This document shows positions 44,852 to 58,600 of a stretch of DNA of 64,000 nucleotides, in pieces. Within the stretch, counting starts at the first letter, position 1. Each line of letters opens with the position of its first letter. The notes below the pieces were generated by a model that was not told where the DNA came from, did not search any database, and saw only the letters and a program-made list of their open reading frames with translations. Source of the DNA: Gnomoniopsis sp. IMI 355080 (taxonomy: Eukaryota > Ascomycota > Sordariomycetes > Diaporthales > Gnomoniaceae); NCBI GenBank assembly GCA_027946555.1, contig JAPEVC010000053.1, positions 62,001 through 126,000 of the forward strand, given 5' to 3'. A program made the translations under genes and the position numbers.

Positions 44852-47800
44852 CCTACTACCGCGTGTGCCTGCTCGCGGACTTGATTTCTTTATTAATGAA
44901 AGTCTATGACAGACTTGGTGTTAGTAAGGGCTTTCTCATTCAAAGGCATGGGGACTTTTTAGTGTTTGGGACTACCCACGTGTTTGCAAAAACCTCGATC
45001 TTCGCTGCGCTCGGCCGATGCAACGCGGACCGACTTAACCGTTGAGGATGGAAAGAATTTACATTGGCATATACAGAAGAACACCAAAAATGTCTGCTGG
45101 AAAACATTTGTCAAGGAAATTCCGCAGTCTTGCCAGTCGTGATTGACGTTGTCCAATCCTACGATACCTGAAAGACGCCATAAACGGGCGAGCGAGCAAC
45201 GGCTGACGATCTTCCTGGTACATTGTGAATAAGAATGAGACAGTGATACTTAGTTTCACTGCTGACGCGGGAGATGGGCTTGTATAAGTGTCCAGGCGTC
45301 CGGAAGTCGTGCCGGAATAGCCCCACCTGAGCTTACTAGGGGCTAGTTCACGACATGAAGCTAGAACTAGAAGTTTTGGATTGCCCTTCACGAAGATTAC
45401 AGGCAACGCGGCTCAGCTCCGGAGGCTGTGCTACTCCTAAAATAATATGTCTGCTCAATAACAAGTATCCACCATTGCTGACGACCACCAACGATGTTTC
45501 ATGAGATGTCCGTCTCGGGCGACCTTGGTTTGTAACGTGGCTGACTTGACCTTAGATCCGACGTCCGCTCGGTAAACCGACACTTGGGAGTACCGTGTGC
45601 CTAGGTATGTGGAAGGCACAGCACAGACTACTTTCGACAGCTGATTTGGCCGGTTGTGCTGCCTGCAATATGCGAGTCGCGGTGTCATACTGCGGTGAGA
45701 TCGGCCGCCCGCACCATGCTCTTGGTTGGGTATAATCCTCTTGAAGGCGGACATATTTCGACAAGGTGCATGGTGGTGGACAGGGACCACCGTCATGGCC
45801 GCTAGAATTAGAGTCGTTCTGGAAGGCCGGTCTGCTTGGCACATGGTATGTATAACGATATGGCCGTTGGGGATGTCTTGGAATGTTGGAATGTTCAACT
45901 AAGATCTCACACGGGTTAGTTACACCGCATCATTCCTTAGCGACCCGCCATGACGGGGACTACAATATACAAGTGATGACACACCGAAAGCCACCCCTTC
46001 TTGCTCCGATGAGCTCAGGCCATCGCAGATAAGCACGGCAAGCACAGCCCTCGTCTAGCCACAATATTCGAAGATCATTGGGAAATTGATGACAGTAAAA
46101 TGAGCCTGGCATGAAGAGACCGACGATATCTGGGAGTAGATTCAAGTAGATGCTATGTCTGCCCCAAGTGCCCGAAAAACCAGCATTGCATCTGTCCAAC
46201 AATAGCAAGGGCAGTCATCGGAATTCAGCCTGTTACCTACTGCGGTAACCGATGAGAATCCATCAAGACGACTCCATCAAGATGATGCACTTATCCGTAC
46301 CAGCATACAGGTACCCGCGCTTTGACAGCATATTCCATGTCTCTGGCTCTAGAATAGGAAATTGTGACTGTGTCTCAGCATGCCAGAAACATGCTCACTA
46401 TACTGAATAAATTTACAGGATGGCAGAGAAAGTCGACTGATAACAAGAAATCTTACACTAGACCGGCGCCCGTAAAATAAATCATGGACCTTGTACCGCA
46501 AGTTCTTACTGAATGCGAATATTTTGATCATCTCATGCGTTATCTTTCAGGCAACTAGCGATCTTCTAGCGCTGTTCGTCAAGTTTGTCAATGCCAGAGA
46601 GTGGATCCAAACATTGTGTTTAATACAAAATGTTGGTGATATGAACGGTCTGGAAATTTGGAGGAAAGGGGGGAGGAGAGGTCTCTCTGAGAACACGAAA
46701 ACGAACAATTCGATCCAGCCGAAACATTCCATACAGTTTGATTATGCACTATTGGGCACTTTCAGAAACGTCCCAGATCGGATGTCCGGTAACAGTGTAT
46801 GAGATGCGCTCGTTGAAGACGAAGAACAGGATGTTCCACGAAAGTGGATGAGATACTGGGGTTCCTAAATTCTCGGATACCATCCAGGCAAGTAGAAGCT
46901 TGTAGCCCGGTAATAGAAGGCCATCTGTCGAAACATGTCGTTTAGATACTGGGGTAGGAGATGGACGAAAATAGGGATTTACCCGGTCTCCCACGGGCCT
47001 TCTGGTACGATGCGCAAATCGGATATTTTTCGGCGGATGTTCACATAGTGACTTACTAAGTGCATCAATCGTAGCCTTGCACAGAATGTCGTCTGCAAGT
47101 TGTAAACGGTAGCGCATACTTCAGACGAAAATCACAAGTCAGATAACGGCTAAATAGGCGCAACCGTTTTGGCCTGTACGATAGCATGTTGGCTTGCTCG
47201 ACAAAGAGGGGAGACGTACATCGCTCAGCCGGTAGATGCAGTAGTTGAGACATTGACAGTAGTCGTGACTCGTCCCTTCACCGCAGCCTGGATGGGCGGT
47301 CAAGGGTAGAATGAGATTCGTTACCAATAGTTCGGATTGCGGGCCCGGCTCACCCGGCTTGCGGACACGGCTTCCCGGCGATCTTGCTGCGGCGGCTTGC
47401 CTAGATTGGTTGGTGCCTGTATGCCATGTTTCGATGTACGATGGTACTGAAGAAAACTGTCGATCGATTCCAGAAAGTGATGTGCTGGGCTAGTCCGCGG
47501 ACGTACCGAGTCGCTGCACCTGGATTTGATTAAAAATAGACTACCTTAGCTGAGGTTTGATTTCTGTCTTTCTTTGTCAGTATTTTAAATCAGACTGAGG
47601 AATGCTGTGCTAGCAGTAGCATGGAAGCGGCCGTCGACCATGTCCGCTTTCCGCCTTGCGCTGCACAGCCGTTTATTGTCTACCGTAACCAAGCCTAGAT
47701 ATCTTGGTCAAACAACTACCTAAGCAAGCGCTGCAGTGGCGCCGCGCGATAAACATTGTCGGGGCGCAAGGGTGTACATATGATCCTTGTTTCTCGGCCC

Positions 47801-48709
47801 GCGCACTGGTCACCCTGGACCCCTGACTGACAGCCAGGATACCTAGGAAACGGCCCGCGCTATCCCAGTCGGGACCGACGTGAGGCTGAAGCGTGCCTTA
47901 TGTAATCCATGCGCACTTGCAACGACATGGCATCCCACAGTCGTACTGTCAAAGCTCCAGTCCAAGAAGACACTTGCCCACAGAGTCGACAGCAGCAACA
48001 GCAATCAACCAGCGAGATGCAATGCGCAGGTTCGAATTCGACAACGCATCCTACAGCATGAACCCATTGCCTGCAAGTGCGGGCGAATTGATCAGAACCA
48101 ATGTCCCTGGGCAGGGTCAGTTTGGGGATGTCCGAACGTTCAGTCCGGCCATTGTCAAAGAGCACCCGCGGGCATTTCTTCCCGTGTACCATGTCAGACT
48201 AAGCATGACCCGCGCTCGCAAGACCTTCTCCAAGGCCGTTGCCACCGAGCCGCTATCGAGATCCGTTCACCACCATTGTCTTGCTTTGGCCCCACTTGCT
48301 CAAGGTACCTCGCAGAAACCGGCCGCTACCCTTGTGGTGTCGTCCCTATGCTGTAGACCCACGCGCCATACTTGCAAGAGAGCCCTACGAAGAGAGTCTG
48401 GTGTTTCACTTTGCCCTTCAGTCAGTGCTAGTGGCACTGACGTTCTAATCTGGGATCACGAACCCGCTTTGTCGGGCCAGAAAGGGACCTTGCTTCAAAG
48501 TAATCATCCGAGATCATGTCGCTTTGCAACGTTCATGGTCTGCCACTGACGGCCGACTACAACGTGATGCTGTTTTGACTTGCGCAAGGCTAGGCCCAAT
48601 CGGAAACTTGATACGTTGGTATTCTTGTTCTCTGCGCATTGCAGCCACAGCGCTGAGATGAGGAGGCTTGTCCAGATACGGAGCGCTCTTCGCTGCTTGA
48701 TTGTGCGCT

Positions 48710-48720
48710 TCGGTCACCGA
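48710..48720 (+). promoter_or_regulatory. AflR-type binding site upstream of the PKS
   Basis: TCGGTCACCGA fits the published AflR consensus TCG-S-W-N-N-S-CG-R at every position and is nearly palindromic. It lies 287 bp upstream of the PKS start codon. An AflR-like regulator gene is present downstream in the window, which makes this a plausible target; by chance about one such match is expected per 8 kb counting both strands. Confidence 0.4.
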
Positions 48721-48908
48721 CAATCCGCTGCGCCGGACACATGCCTAGTCTTCCGGCGAAAGAAGGCAGAAACGAACCAGGGGGACGGATACGAGACATG
48801 TACGTGGATTTCTTCGCATGCACGAGCCCAAGGCGGAAGCGATCGATAGACCCTTCGTCTCAAACTTGCAGAGTCTATCCGAATCACCGTTGTCTGAGCC
48901 TATTTGAA

Positions 48909-48927
48909 CCAATGTTGCTGTATATAT
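48909..48927 (+). promoter_or_regulatory. CCAAT and TATA elements of the PKS promoter
   Basis: CCAAT at 48909-48913 and TATATAT at 48921-48927, about 80 bp upstream of the PKS ATG. The TATA spacing suits a short leader. Confidence 0.5.
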
Positions 48928-49006
48928 CCTCCTGCAACGCCCTCTGAATATTTGCTTTGGCACATGTTTTTGACAGATTAGATTCATACCCAACCAAGTC
49001 TTCATC

Positions 49007-52000
49007 ATGGCAGACAAGTTGGCATTTCTCCTATTCGGAGACCAATCATCAGATACACATGGTTTTCTCGCAGATTTCTTTCGTCAGCCGAATCGTGGTA
49101 TTCTTGCCAATGCTTTTCTCGAACAAGTCAGCCGCGAGTTGAGGAAAGAGGTAGAGGCCCTGCCACGGGTGGAAAGGGCCAAGTTTCCACAGTTCCTCAG
49201 TCTGCAGAACCTGAACGAGAGGTATCATGCACAGAGTGTGAAGCACCCAGCCCTCGATGGCGCTCTTCTCGCCATCACACAACTTGCCCACTATATCGAC
49301 TATGCCGAGAAGAACTATGAGGACCTTGTCATGCCGCATGACCGTATGTTCTTGGGAGGGCTTTGCTCAGGAATGTTCGCTGCGGCTGCTATCACATCGA
49401 CACCCACCCTCTCAACATTAGTGCCCGTCGCCGTCCAGATTGTGCTGATGGCTTTCCGCACTGGCAACTACGTTGCTGCCATGGCTGAGAGGCTATGCAC
49501 ATCGTCGACGGAGCGTTCCGAGAGCTGGACCTACATTCTTCCTGGAATGAGTGGAGACTCGGCTCAGTCAACACTTGACAAGTTCAACCAGGCTAGGGTA
49601 TGTTTAAATTCAACTCACTCATCAGAACTGGCATCAACTAATGTTGAATAGAACATTTCCTCAGCCAGCCGTGTCTATATTAGCGCAGTCTCAGTTAATA
49701 GCGTGGCCATCTCGGGTCCACCTAGCACCTTGAGTCTGCTCTTTGCGTCTGGCTACCTGTCGGTGAAGGCCACATCGATACCTGTTTACGGGCCATATCA
49801 TGCTGCCCATCTTCACTCGTCAGCAGACGTGGCTAGCATTCTGCGCGTCACAGATCACTCCGTCAAGGATGTGTTCCACAACACCAAGCCGAGGTCACCG
49901 ATACTATCGTGCAAAAATGGCACTTGGATCCAAGAGACCGACACCATTGCTCTTCTACAGAAAGTCGTTCACGAAATACTGAATGATACCCTGGCCTTCA
50001 ACAAGCTTCTCGATGCGTTTCTCGATGTAGCACTGAAACACGAGCACGAGACGTTCATCATCATGCCGTTTGGCCCTACACACAACGCTGCCACATTGGC
50101 AAATCTCTTGAAGACCAACACCTCCAACAATGTCATCCTCCGAAACCCGCCACAAATTTCAAAAGAAAGCATATCATCGAGCATCGGCAACCATGGCTCC
50201 AAGGGAAAAGAAAAGTTGGCTATTGTAGGAATGGCCGGGCGCTTTCCAGACGCAGCGAGCGCCGAGAAGCTCTGGGAGCTGCTTGAGAAGGGCCTCGATG
50301 TTCACCGCGTCGTTCCAGCAGACCGATTTCCCGTCGCCACACACGTCGACCCCACAGGAAAGGCTATCAACACCAGTCACACGCCTTACGGATGCTGGAT
50401 TGAGAAGCCTGGCCACTTCGACCCGCGGTTCTTCAACATGTCTCCCCGGGAGGCATTCCAGACCGATCCCATGCAGAGGATGGCACTGACGACGGCCTAT
50501 GAGGCGCTCGAGATGTCTGGATATGTACCCAACCGGACACCATCAACGAGACTCGACCGAATCGGAACTTTTTACGGGCAGACCTCCGATGATTGGCGAG
50601 AGATCAACGCTGCTCAGGAGGTCGACACGTACTACATCACTGGTGGTGTGCGAGCATTTGGCCCTGGTAGAATTAACTACCACTTTGGCTTCAGCGGACC
50701 CAGTCTCAACGTCGACACCGCCTGCTCGTCCAGTGCAGCCGCTATGAATGTAGCCTGTTCTTCACTCTGGGCTCGTGACTGTGACACTGCCATTGTTGGC
50801 GGATTGTCCTGCATGACGAACTCGGACATCTTTGCTGGATTGAGCAGGGGTCAGTTCCTTTCGAAAACTGGACCTTGTTCCACCTTCGACAATGATGCGG
50901 ATGGGTACTGCCGAGGTGATGGTTGCGCTTCAGTCATTGTCAAGCGACTAGAAGATGCCGAGGCAGACCAAGACCGCATCCTCGCTGTCATCCTTGGGAC
51001 TGCCACAAATCATTCAGCAGATGCTATTTCTATCACCCACCCTCACGGACCTACCCAGTCTTTGTTGTCAAGTGCTATCCTTGACGAAGCCGGCGTGGAC
51101 CCACTAGACGTCGATTACGTTGAGATGCATGGAACTGGCACTCAAGCTGGTGATGGGACTGAAATGGTATCTGTCACTAATGTGTTTGCGCCAGCAGACA
51201 GGAAGCGCCCGGCCGACAGGCCGCTTTATCTCGGAGCTGTCAAAGCTAATGTCGGCCACGGTGAGGCTGCATCAGGAATCACGGCTCTGTGCAAAGTCCT
51301 CATGATGCTTCAGAAGAACTCCATTCCTCCACATGTTGGCATCAAGGGGGAGATAAATAAGACTTTCCCTAAGGATCTCGCCGAGCGTAATGTCAACATT
51401 GCCTTCCACAGCACCCCATTCAAGAGGAGGGATGGTAAACTTCGGCGAGTGTTCATCAACAACTTTAGTGCTGCTGGAGGCAACACTGGGCTGCTACTGG
51501 AGGACGCACCCAGGCTACCGCCCACAGCTCATGATCCTCGCAGCCACCACGCCATCAGCATCACTGCCAAGTCCAAGGCTGCCATGATGCGTAATGCTGA
51601 GAGGCTGGTGTCGTGGATTGACGAGCACCCTAATACGCCGCTTTCTCACTTGGCTTACACCACCACCGCCCGGAAGATACAACACTACTGGCGCATGAAC
51701 GTTGCCGTGTCTGACCTCAGTGAGGCTCGCACAGCTATTAAACAACGTCTGGAAGAGACATTCACACCTGTTGGACCAGAGCAGCCCAAGGTTGCATTCC
51801 TCTTCACCGGCCAAGGATCTCATTATGCTGGCCTGGGCAAAGAGTTCTATGCCAACCATGCTATCTTCCGCCAAAGCATAGATGAGTTCAACGAACTTGC
51901 GCAGATTCACGGCTTCCCTTCATTCATGCCTCTTATCGATGGCAGGGAACAGGATATCTTGAAGCTTTCTCCAGTCGTTGTCCAGCTCGGGCTTTGCAGT

Positions 52001-55000
52001 TTTGAGATGGCACTTGCCCGACTTTGGCAATCGTGGGGCATTAAGCCCAGCGCGGTCCTTGGTCACAGTTTGGGTGAATACGCGGCACTCAATGTTGCCG
52101 GTGTTCTGTCTGCTAGCGACACTATCTACCTTGTCGGTGCTCGTGCTCAACTCCTTGTGGAGAAGTGCACGAGTTACACACACGCGATGCTTGCAATTCA
52201 AGGCTCCGTTGACACGGTTAAAGAGACTCTTGGGGCACAGGCAGACTCTGTCACCGTCGCTTGTGTCAATGGGCCTCGCGAGACTGTGCTTGCGGGTGAA
52301 GCTCCTGCGATGACCCAGTTGTCGCTCCAACTGAGCACCGCCGGATTCAAGTGCACACAGCTCAACGTACCTTTCGCCTTCCACTCTGCTCAGGTTGAGC
52401 CCATTCTTGATGACTTTGAGAAACTGGCTGAGTCAGTCACTTTCCACACTCCCAAGGTCCCGGTGATCTCTCCTCTCTTGGGCAAGATGGTCGAATCCGA
52501 GTCAATCGATGCTACCTATCTCCGTGAGCATGCTCGCGAGGCTGTCAATTTCTTGGGTGGTTTGGCGAACGCCCAGCAATCTGGTGTCATTGACGAGAAG
52601 ACGGTGTGGCTTGAGATCGGACCCCACCCAGTTTGTGCGAACATGGTCAAGGCAGCATTTGGAGCCTCAACCATCGCTGTACCTACTATTCGCCGCAACG
52701 AGCCTTCTTACAAGACGCTCAGCTCCTCTCTCTGCACGCTCCACTCTGCTGGTCTGAACATGGACTGGCACGAATTCCACCGGGACTTTTCCAAGTCTGT
52801 TCGTATCTTGGACCTGCCCAGCTACTCGTTTGACGAGAAGAATTACTGGTTGCAATACAGTGGTGACTGGAGTCTCACTAAGAATCGTGGCGCTATGTCT
52901 CTTCCGGTAGGCCCTAGCGGACCTGCGAAGCCACAGCTGTCGACGACTTCTGTCCAGCAGGTGATCAGTGAAGAGGTGAAGGGCGATGTCGCCATCGTTG
53001 AGATCGAATCTAATTTATCTCGCGAGGACCTGCGCCATGCTGTCACTGGCCACCTGGTCAACGGTGCTCCGCTGTGCCCATCTTCTCTCTATGGAGACAT
53101 GGCCATGACGGTGTGTGACTACGCCTACAAGCTGGTCCGTCCTGGCGCGGAGAAGATTGGCTGCAATGTTGGTGGCATGGAGGTCCCCAAGACGCTCATC
53201 TTCGATGAGACACTGGAGAATCATATACTACGTCTCAAAGTCACTGCAAACGTTGCGACTGGTTCTGCCGACTGTGTGTGGTCTACTGGAACGGGGGCCA
53301 AACGGATCGAGCATGCTCTCTGCAACGTTCGCTACGGCAACACTGATGACTGGGCCAGCGAATTTGAACGCTCCGACTACCTGATCAAGAGTCGCATTGA
53401 GTCGCTCAAGGCTGCTGAGAAGGTTGGCAAGGCTTCCAAGATCGGACGTGGGCTTGCATACAAATTGTTTGCTGCTCTCGTTGATTATGACAAACGCTAT
53501 CGCGGTATGGAGGAGGTCATCCTTGACAGCGATACCTGTGAGGCTACGGCCAAGGTGGTCTTCCAGACCAGTGAGAAGGACGGCAGCTACAATTTCAGCC
53601 CCTTCTGGATTGACAGCTTGTGCCACATCTCTGGTTTCATTATCAATGGCACTGATGCTGTTGACTCCCGCGAACAGGTCTTCATTTCCCATGGCTGGGG
53701 ATCCATGAGGTTTGTGGAGACTCCGGTAGCCAACAAAGAGTATCGCACCTACATCCGCATGCAACCTGTCAGGGGCACGAAGATGATGGCTGGTGATGTT
53801 TATGTCTTTGATGGCGACAGGCTCATCGGTATCACTGGTGACATCCGCTTCCAGGCTATTCCTCGCAAGGTTCTCAACATGATGTTGCCACCACGAGGTG
53901 CTAGTGCTGCAAATACTATCACTGCTAGCCGTGCAGTTGCTGCGAAGCCCGCCGTGAAGGCTGCACCCGCCAAGAAGCAAAAGACCGTGCTCACGCCATC
54001 AAACATTGCTCAGGTGAACAAGAAGCTTACTTCCGTGGTCACTGTAGTCATGGACATCCTCGCTAAAGAGGTGGGTGTGAGTGACGATGAGCTTGCAGAC
54101 AACATCGCCTTTGCTGATCTGGGTGTCGACTCGCTCATGGGTCTCACTGTTTCTGGTCGGATCCGAGAGGAATTGGAGCTTGACATCAACTCTTCCGTCT
54201 TTGTTGATTACCCGACGATCAAAGCGTTCAAACTGTACCTGCAGCAATTCGAGAAGCCTGGTGCAGGTCTTGCGCATGGCCTGTCCTCGGATGACACCAA
54301 CGACTCTTGCTCGGAAGCTGAGGAGACTCCCGATCTTATGGACACGGACTCCAATATCACCACACCTGATAATGAGAGCGAAGATGCAGACTTCAAGAGC
54401 ACCGTCCCAACCAAAGCTAGCCACACTGGCCTGAAGTCGGCGATTCGGGACACCATCGCGGAGGAAATGGGTGTAGAAGTTGAGGAGATTGTCGCAGCTC
54501 CCGATCTAGCTAACCTGGGAATGGACTCGCTGATGAGCTTATCTATTCTTGGCAGTCTTCGTGAGAAGACAGGCCTCGATATTCCTGCGGATCTCTTTGT
54601 TTCCAACCCTTCCCTGAAAGATGTCGAGCGCGCATTGGGAATCACCGAAGCTCCCAAGAAGGTGGCTACTCCCAAGACCATTACTGCGCCAAAACTTGCC
54701 GCCTCAAAGCAGGTCAGATTCCCCGAGTCAACGCAGTCGTCAGACAGCAAGCCGCTGCCTGCCTCCATGGTCACCGCTAGCATCACCAAGCCTCCCCGCC
54801 CCAGCCATGTTGTCGACGAGTACCCCGATCGCAAGGCCTCTTCACTCCTCCTTCAAGGTAGGAAGACTGCCACAAATCACCTCTTCATGGTCCCTGATGG
54901 CAGTGGGAGTGCGACTTCCTACACTGAAATTTCAGAGATCGGGCCCCAATTCGCTGTGTGGGGTCTCTTTTCTCCTTTCATGAAGACGCCTCATGAATAC

Positions 55001-55674
55001 AAATGCGGTGTCTATGGGATGGCCACCAAATTCATTGAGGAGATGAAGCGTCGCCAACCCACCGGCCCTTATAACGTGGCTGGTTGGTCAGCGGGTGGTG
55101 TCATTGCCTACGAGATTGTCGTCCAATTGACACAGGCCGGCGAGCGCGTTGACAACCTCATCATCATTGACGCCCCCTGCCCTGTCACCATCGAGCCGCT
55201 CCCCCAGGGCATACACGCCTGGTTCGCTAGCATAGGTCTGCTCGGCGACGGTGATGAGAAGAAAATTCCCGAGTGGCTGCTCCCACACTTTGCTGCATCG
55301 GTCACCGCGCTCAGCAATTACACTGCGCTACCAATCCCAGAGGATAAGTGTCCCAAAGTCATGGCCATTTGGTGTGAGGATGGTGTTTGCCATCTGCCTA
55401 CCGACCCACGCCCTGATCCCTATCCTACAGGTCATGCGCTGTTCCTGCTGGACAACAGGACTGAGTTTGGACCTAATCGTTGGGATGAATACCTCGACGT
55501 CAACAAGATGACCATGAGGCATATGCCTGGCAACCACTTCTCTATGATGCATGGCGACTACGTAAGCTCCCCCCCCCCCAAACAACAACAGCTTTCTTCT
55601 CTCATAGCCTTGATGCTAACATATTATCCCAGGCCAAACAGCTCGGCTCATTCATGCGCGAGGCGCTTCTTTAA
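49007..55674 (+). CDS. Non-reducing polyketide synthase, melanin (THN synthase) type
   Basis: Iterative type I synthase of 2180 residues from three exons (49007-49597, 49652-55561, 55633-55674). Domain order: SAT (active Cys120 in GLCSG), KS from about 382 to 810 (Cys555 in DTACSSS, HGTGTQAGDG, VKANVGHGEAAS), malonyl AT (Ser1003 in GHSLGEYAAL), product template (His1331 in GHLVNGAPLCPSSLY, Asp1518 in FWIDSLCH), two ACPs (phosphopantetheine Ser1691 in LGVDSL, Ser1823 in LGMDSL) and a thioesterase/Claisen cyclase (Ser2010 in GWSAGG, His2159 in GNHFSMM). Tandem ACPs and C-terminal TE, and blocks such as VPDGSGSATSY and PTGHALFLLDNRTEFGPNRWDEYLD, match synthases of 1,3,6,8-tetrahydroxynaphthalene or the related naphthopyrone, the first step of DHN melanin. 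All catalytic residues are present, so the gene looks functional. The last intron contains a C11 tract. The final 14 codons complete the TE helix (AKQLGSFMREALL). Confidence 0.95.
55569..55579 (+). repeat. Poly-C tract (11 C) in the last PKS intron
   Basis: The run begins seven bases into the intron, just after GTAAGCT, at the 5' splice site of the last PKS intron. Confidence 0.8.
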
Positions 55675-58600
55675 ATAGTTCATGTTATAACTGCACGGGA
55701 CAGCATGGATACATTGGCATGCATTCATTTGCAAGCGAGTATTGTGTTTATGATTCTATTGATCTAATAGGCCTGTATAAGCAGCGGTTATGATGGGAAG
55801 ATGTGGGCATACACACGGGGTGGCATCACAGCGACTGCTGGATTTTCTTTCTTACACTTTATTATGCATGTTCTTGGAGGAGTATCTCAACAGTGAATCG
55901 TGTTGTTCAAACTTTTTTTCTTTTTTCTATAGTATAGATGTTTCGACAAGATCGACGATTCTGCCATTTACTTCAGGCTCATTGGAAAATCGATCTTAAG
56001 GCAGAAGTTTATTTCTTTTTAATATACTGCAATATCAATGAGAGTTTCTTTTAATCAATGGCTCATCTGACAAGTATTCAGTGGCCCATCAAACTCAGCT
56101 GATCAATATGATTGAAAGCTTTGCTGTTTTACTTCCAAGTCGAGTCGTTTGGCTGGATCATTCTCTTCATTTGTCTCTGGCTCCTTCTTCAGACTTGCAT
56201 ATGCCCTGATGCCTCTAGGTAGGGGCAGATAGTCCACCCAGCTGAGCCCCTGCAAATCCAACGCAGTAGATTTCTGTAATCAACAACGAACCTTAGTTTA
56301 ACGATGACGTATTCATCCATTCAGACCGGGTGCAGCAGTGTAACAATCTAACGGAGCGGGACCCCTACATAGAGGTCGGAAGACCAATTCAGTGCATAGT
56401 TACGAAGCGATGCGGTCCCCCTCCTCCATGAGATTAGTTCATCTACACATTAGCATTTGCTGATACGACAGGCTAGCTATACAATCCAAGCGGTAAAACA
56501 GAGATCCGTGCCACAAAAGCTACGGGGTTCGATAGATCGTCGCGAAAGATGCCTGAAAAGTGGACGATTTTCGAACAAGAGGATAGTGGCGTGGCAAGTT
56601 TGAGGCCAATGCCTCGGTATGTACACCGACGGAAGCTCGGAGCCATGTTTGCACAAGCACTTCCACGAAGTTGGCGGCACTTGTGGTGAGGAAAGCCTGT
56701 TATTCAAGCCCGCACGCCGGCAAAATATGGCCGGTAGTGTACAATTCAGGACCCGACTGTGGGCCCGAAGTTCGGAACCCACCCTACCCGCTGCAAGTCA
56801 TTGTGCTCACTCTGACCTGGTCAATGAGTTACCGATATGTCTTGGAAGAGGCACTCGAATTTTCTTTGAAGTGACACGGCCTCGACACAAAATGCTTTCC
56901 GCAGGGTTCGTACACAGGGCTCTCCTGTCCAAGATTCCCAGAGCGGCCTTCCGAGAGATGTCTTTGGCTGTATGCAACGGGTGGCTGCATGATGCTGTTC
57001 CCGATCCAGCTTCGAGAACGGCGAGGGGTTTGAGTACCGTGGTGTCTCGATGGCCCAATGGTCGTAGGGTATTAGATCGCGGCCTGCTGCCTCCACCTAG
57101 CAATTGACCACGCTGCCGTATTCCGACTGTAGCTGATAATACATATTCATTATCGTCCCACAACTGACCGAAACTTCATTGTGAACGCTTCCACAGATTA
57201 TTGCGGAACTTGCCCTATCATTTTTCACTCCCAAGGCTCGTTCAAGGTCATGCAAGCAATGTTAGTTGGGTAAAGTACTAAAGCAGCATACATCTTTCCT
57301 GGGAGCTACGCAGTGCGCATACCTGAGTTACACGAAACATAAAGTATCAATTGCTCCCTTGATTGAACAAGAAGATTTCGAGGCTGGAAGCTTGACGGTT
57401 TTCCGCACTGGAACAACACGCTTGTTTTCGTGGCGTTTCAAAGAATTGATAGATTGGAGGGGGGGTGGGTAGTGACGCGCCCGGCCCCGATTTCTCGGCC
57501 GGGATAACCGAGTCCCTCCGGAGAATGATTGCGGGCGGTGCGGGTACGGGCAGTGTGGATCTATTTGCGGATTAGGTAAAAACAAAACGCAGGGTCCTCG
57601 GGTACTTTCTATAGTTTATCGTTTGTGATATCAGTCTTGGAGTCGTTGTTCGGGTACGTCAAAACAAAGGCAAGGATTTACTGGCAGCTGAAACCTGATA
57701 TATTAGCGCGGTTAGTTGACGCCCGTCATCCCGGCGACTGTCTCTAACATTACGGGGGGCATGGGCCCCCTGTTCGTGGTCTTCCCTTGTTAGTATTAGA
57801 TGACTGTCGCGGCTCGTTCTCGCAGTCCGCGACGCCACCTGAGGTTCCAAGCTTCACGCATCTTCTCACCCACCAGCATCATCGCTCAATCTCTCAGATT
57901 GCACTCCATGCGCACAGAAGTCACCGAGACTGAGACCTCTGTGCGTCTACCAAAGCTTGCAGGTGCGTTGGCACTATGCACAGCAACCCCCGCGGACCCC
58001 AGCAGGACCCCAGCAGGACACGAGTGAGCAGTAAGCGACGAGTTCTTGGGTCACTCTCATTCACGCCACCCGCTGCCTCGGTATACCCCATTGCCTGTCA
58101 GCATTGGCCAGTCTGTCGTGTGCTTTTGTGTCGGTTCGTTTGAGATCACTAGTGAGTAATCCCCGCGCTTCGACATCTGGGCCTTGAGCTTGTGCAACTA
58201 GGAGGTTATAACCACATCCCTCACTGTAGCAGCATCTTCGATCTCGTCTGGACCCGGAATCTTTCCAAGGATTGCAGGATAAGGAGGCCCTGGTGCCCTG
58301 GTACGTGATGACGCCGCGGACGGCCACTTGGGCTTCGCAAGAATCCCTGTCTTTTCTTTCAGGCCGCGATACCTTCTGGTGCTGATTGCCCGGATGGCTT
58401 GGTACTCCGGTCGTTGGAAAGCTTGTTGAATTATCTAACAATGGTCTTCCCTTGGTTCCACTTCAACCCCACACTCAGACTTGTTGGCTGTGCTTGATCT
58501 TACGGAAGCCGGCACCATGTTGGGTCCGAGGACTTTCAGCTCCATCCTTCCTTCAGCCTTGCTTGCACTGCCTCCACAGCCAACAACACCGGAGTAAGCG

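Larger units (their letters stand above)
44852..49006. other. 4.2-kb spacer and PKS promoter
   Basis: No gene that I can support. Open frames of up to 218 codons near 47880-48549 overlap in three frames, start at non-ATG codons or lack domains. The last 600 bp hold the PKS promoter: an AflR-type site (48710-48720), a CCAAT box (48909-48913) and a TATATAT element (48921-48927). CCTAGGTA and TACCTAGG fragments occur at 45600 and 47840. Confidence 0.45.

Noticed and set aside
47880..48549. Overlapping open frames of 158-218 codons before the PKS
   Set aside because: Three frames are open at once, the longest starts at GTG, no domain is visible and no splicing links it to a neighbour.
53228..53980. 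250-codon open frame on the minus strand inside the PKS
   Set aside because: Lies antisense to the product-template region, which is clearly coding on the plus strand; no domain of its own.
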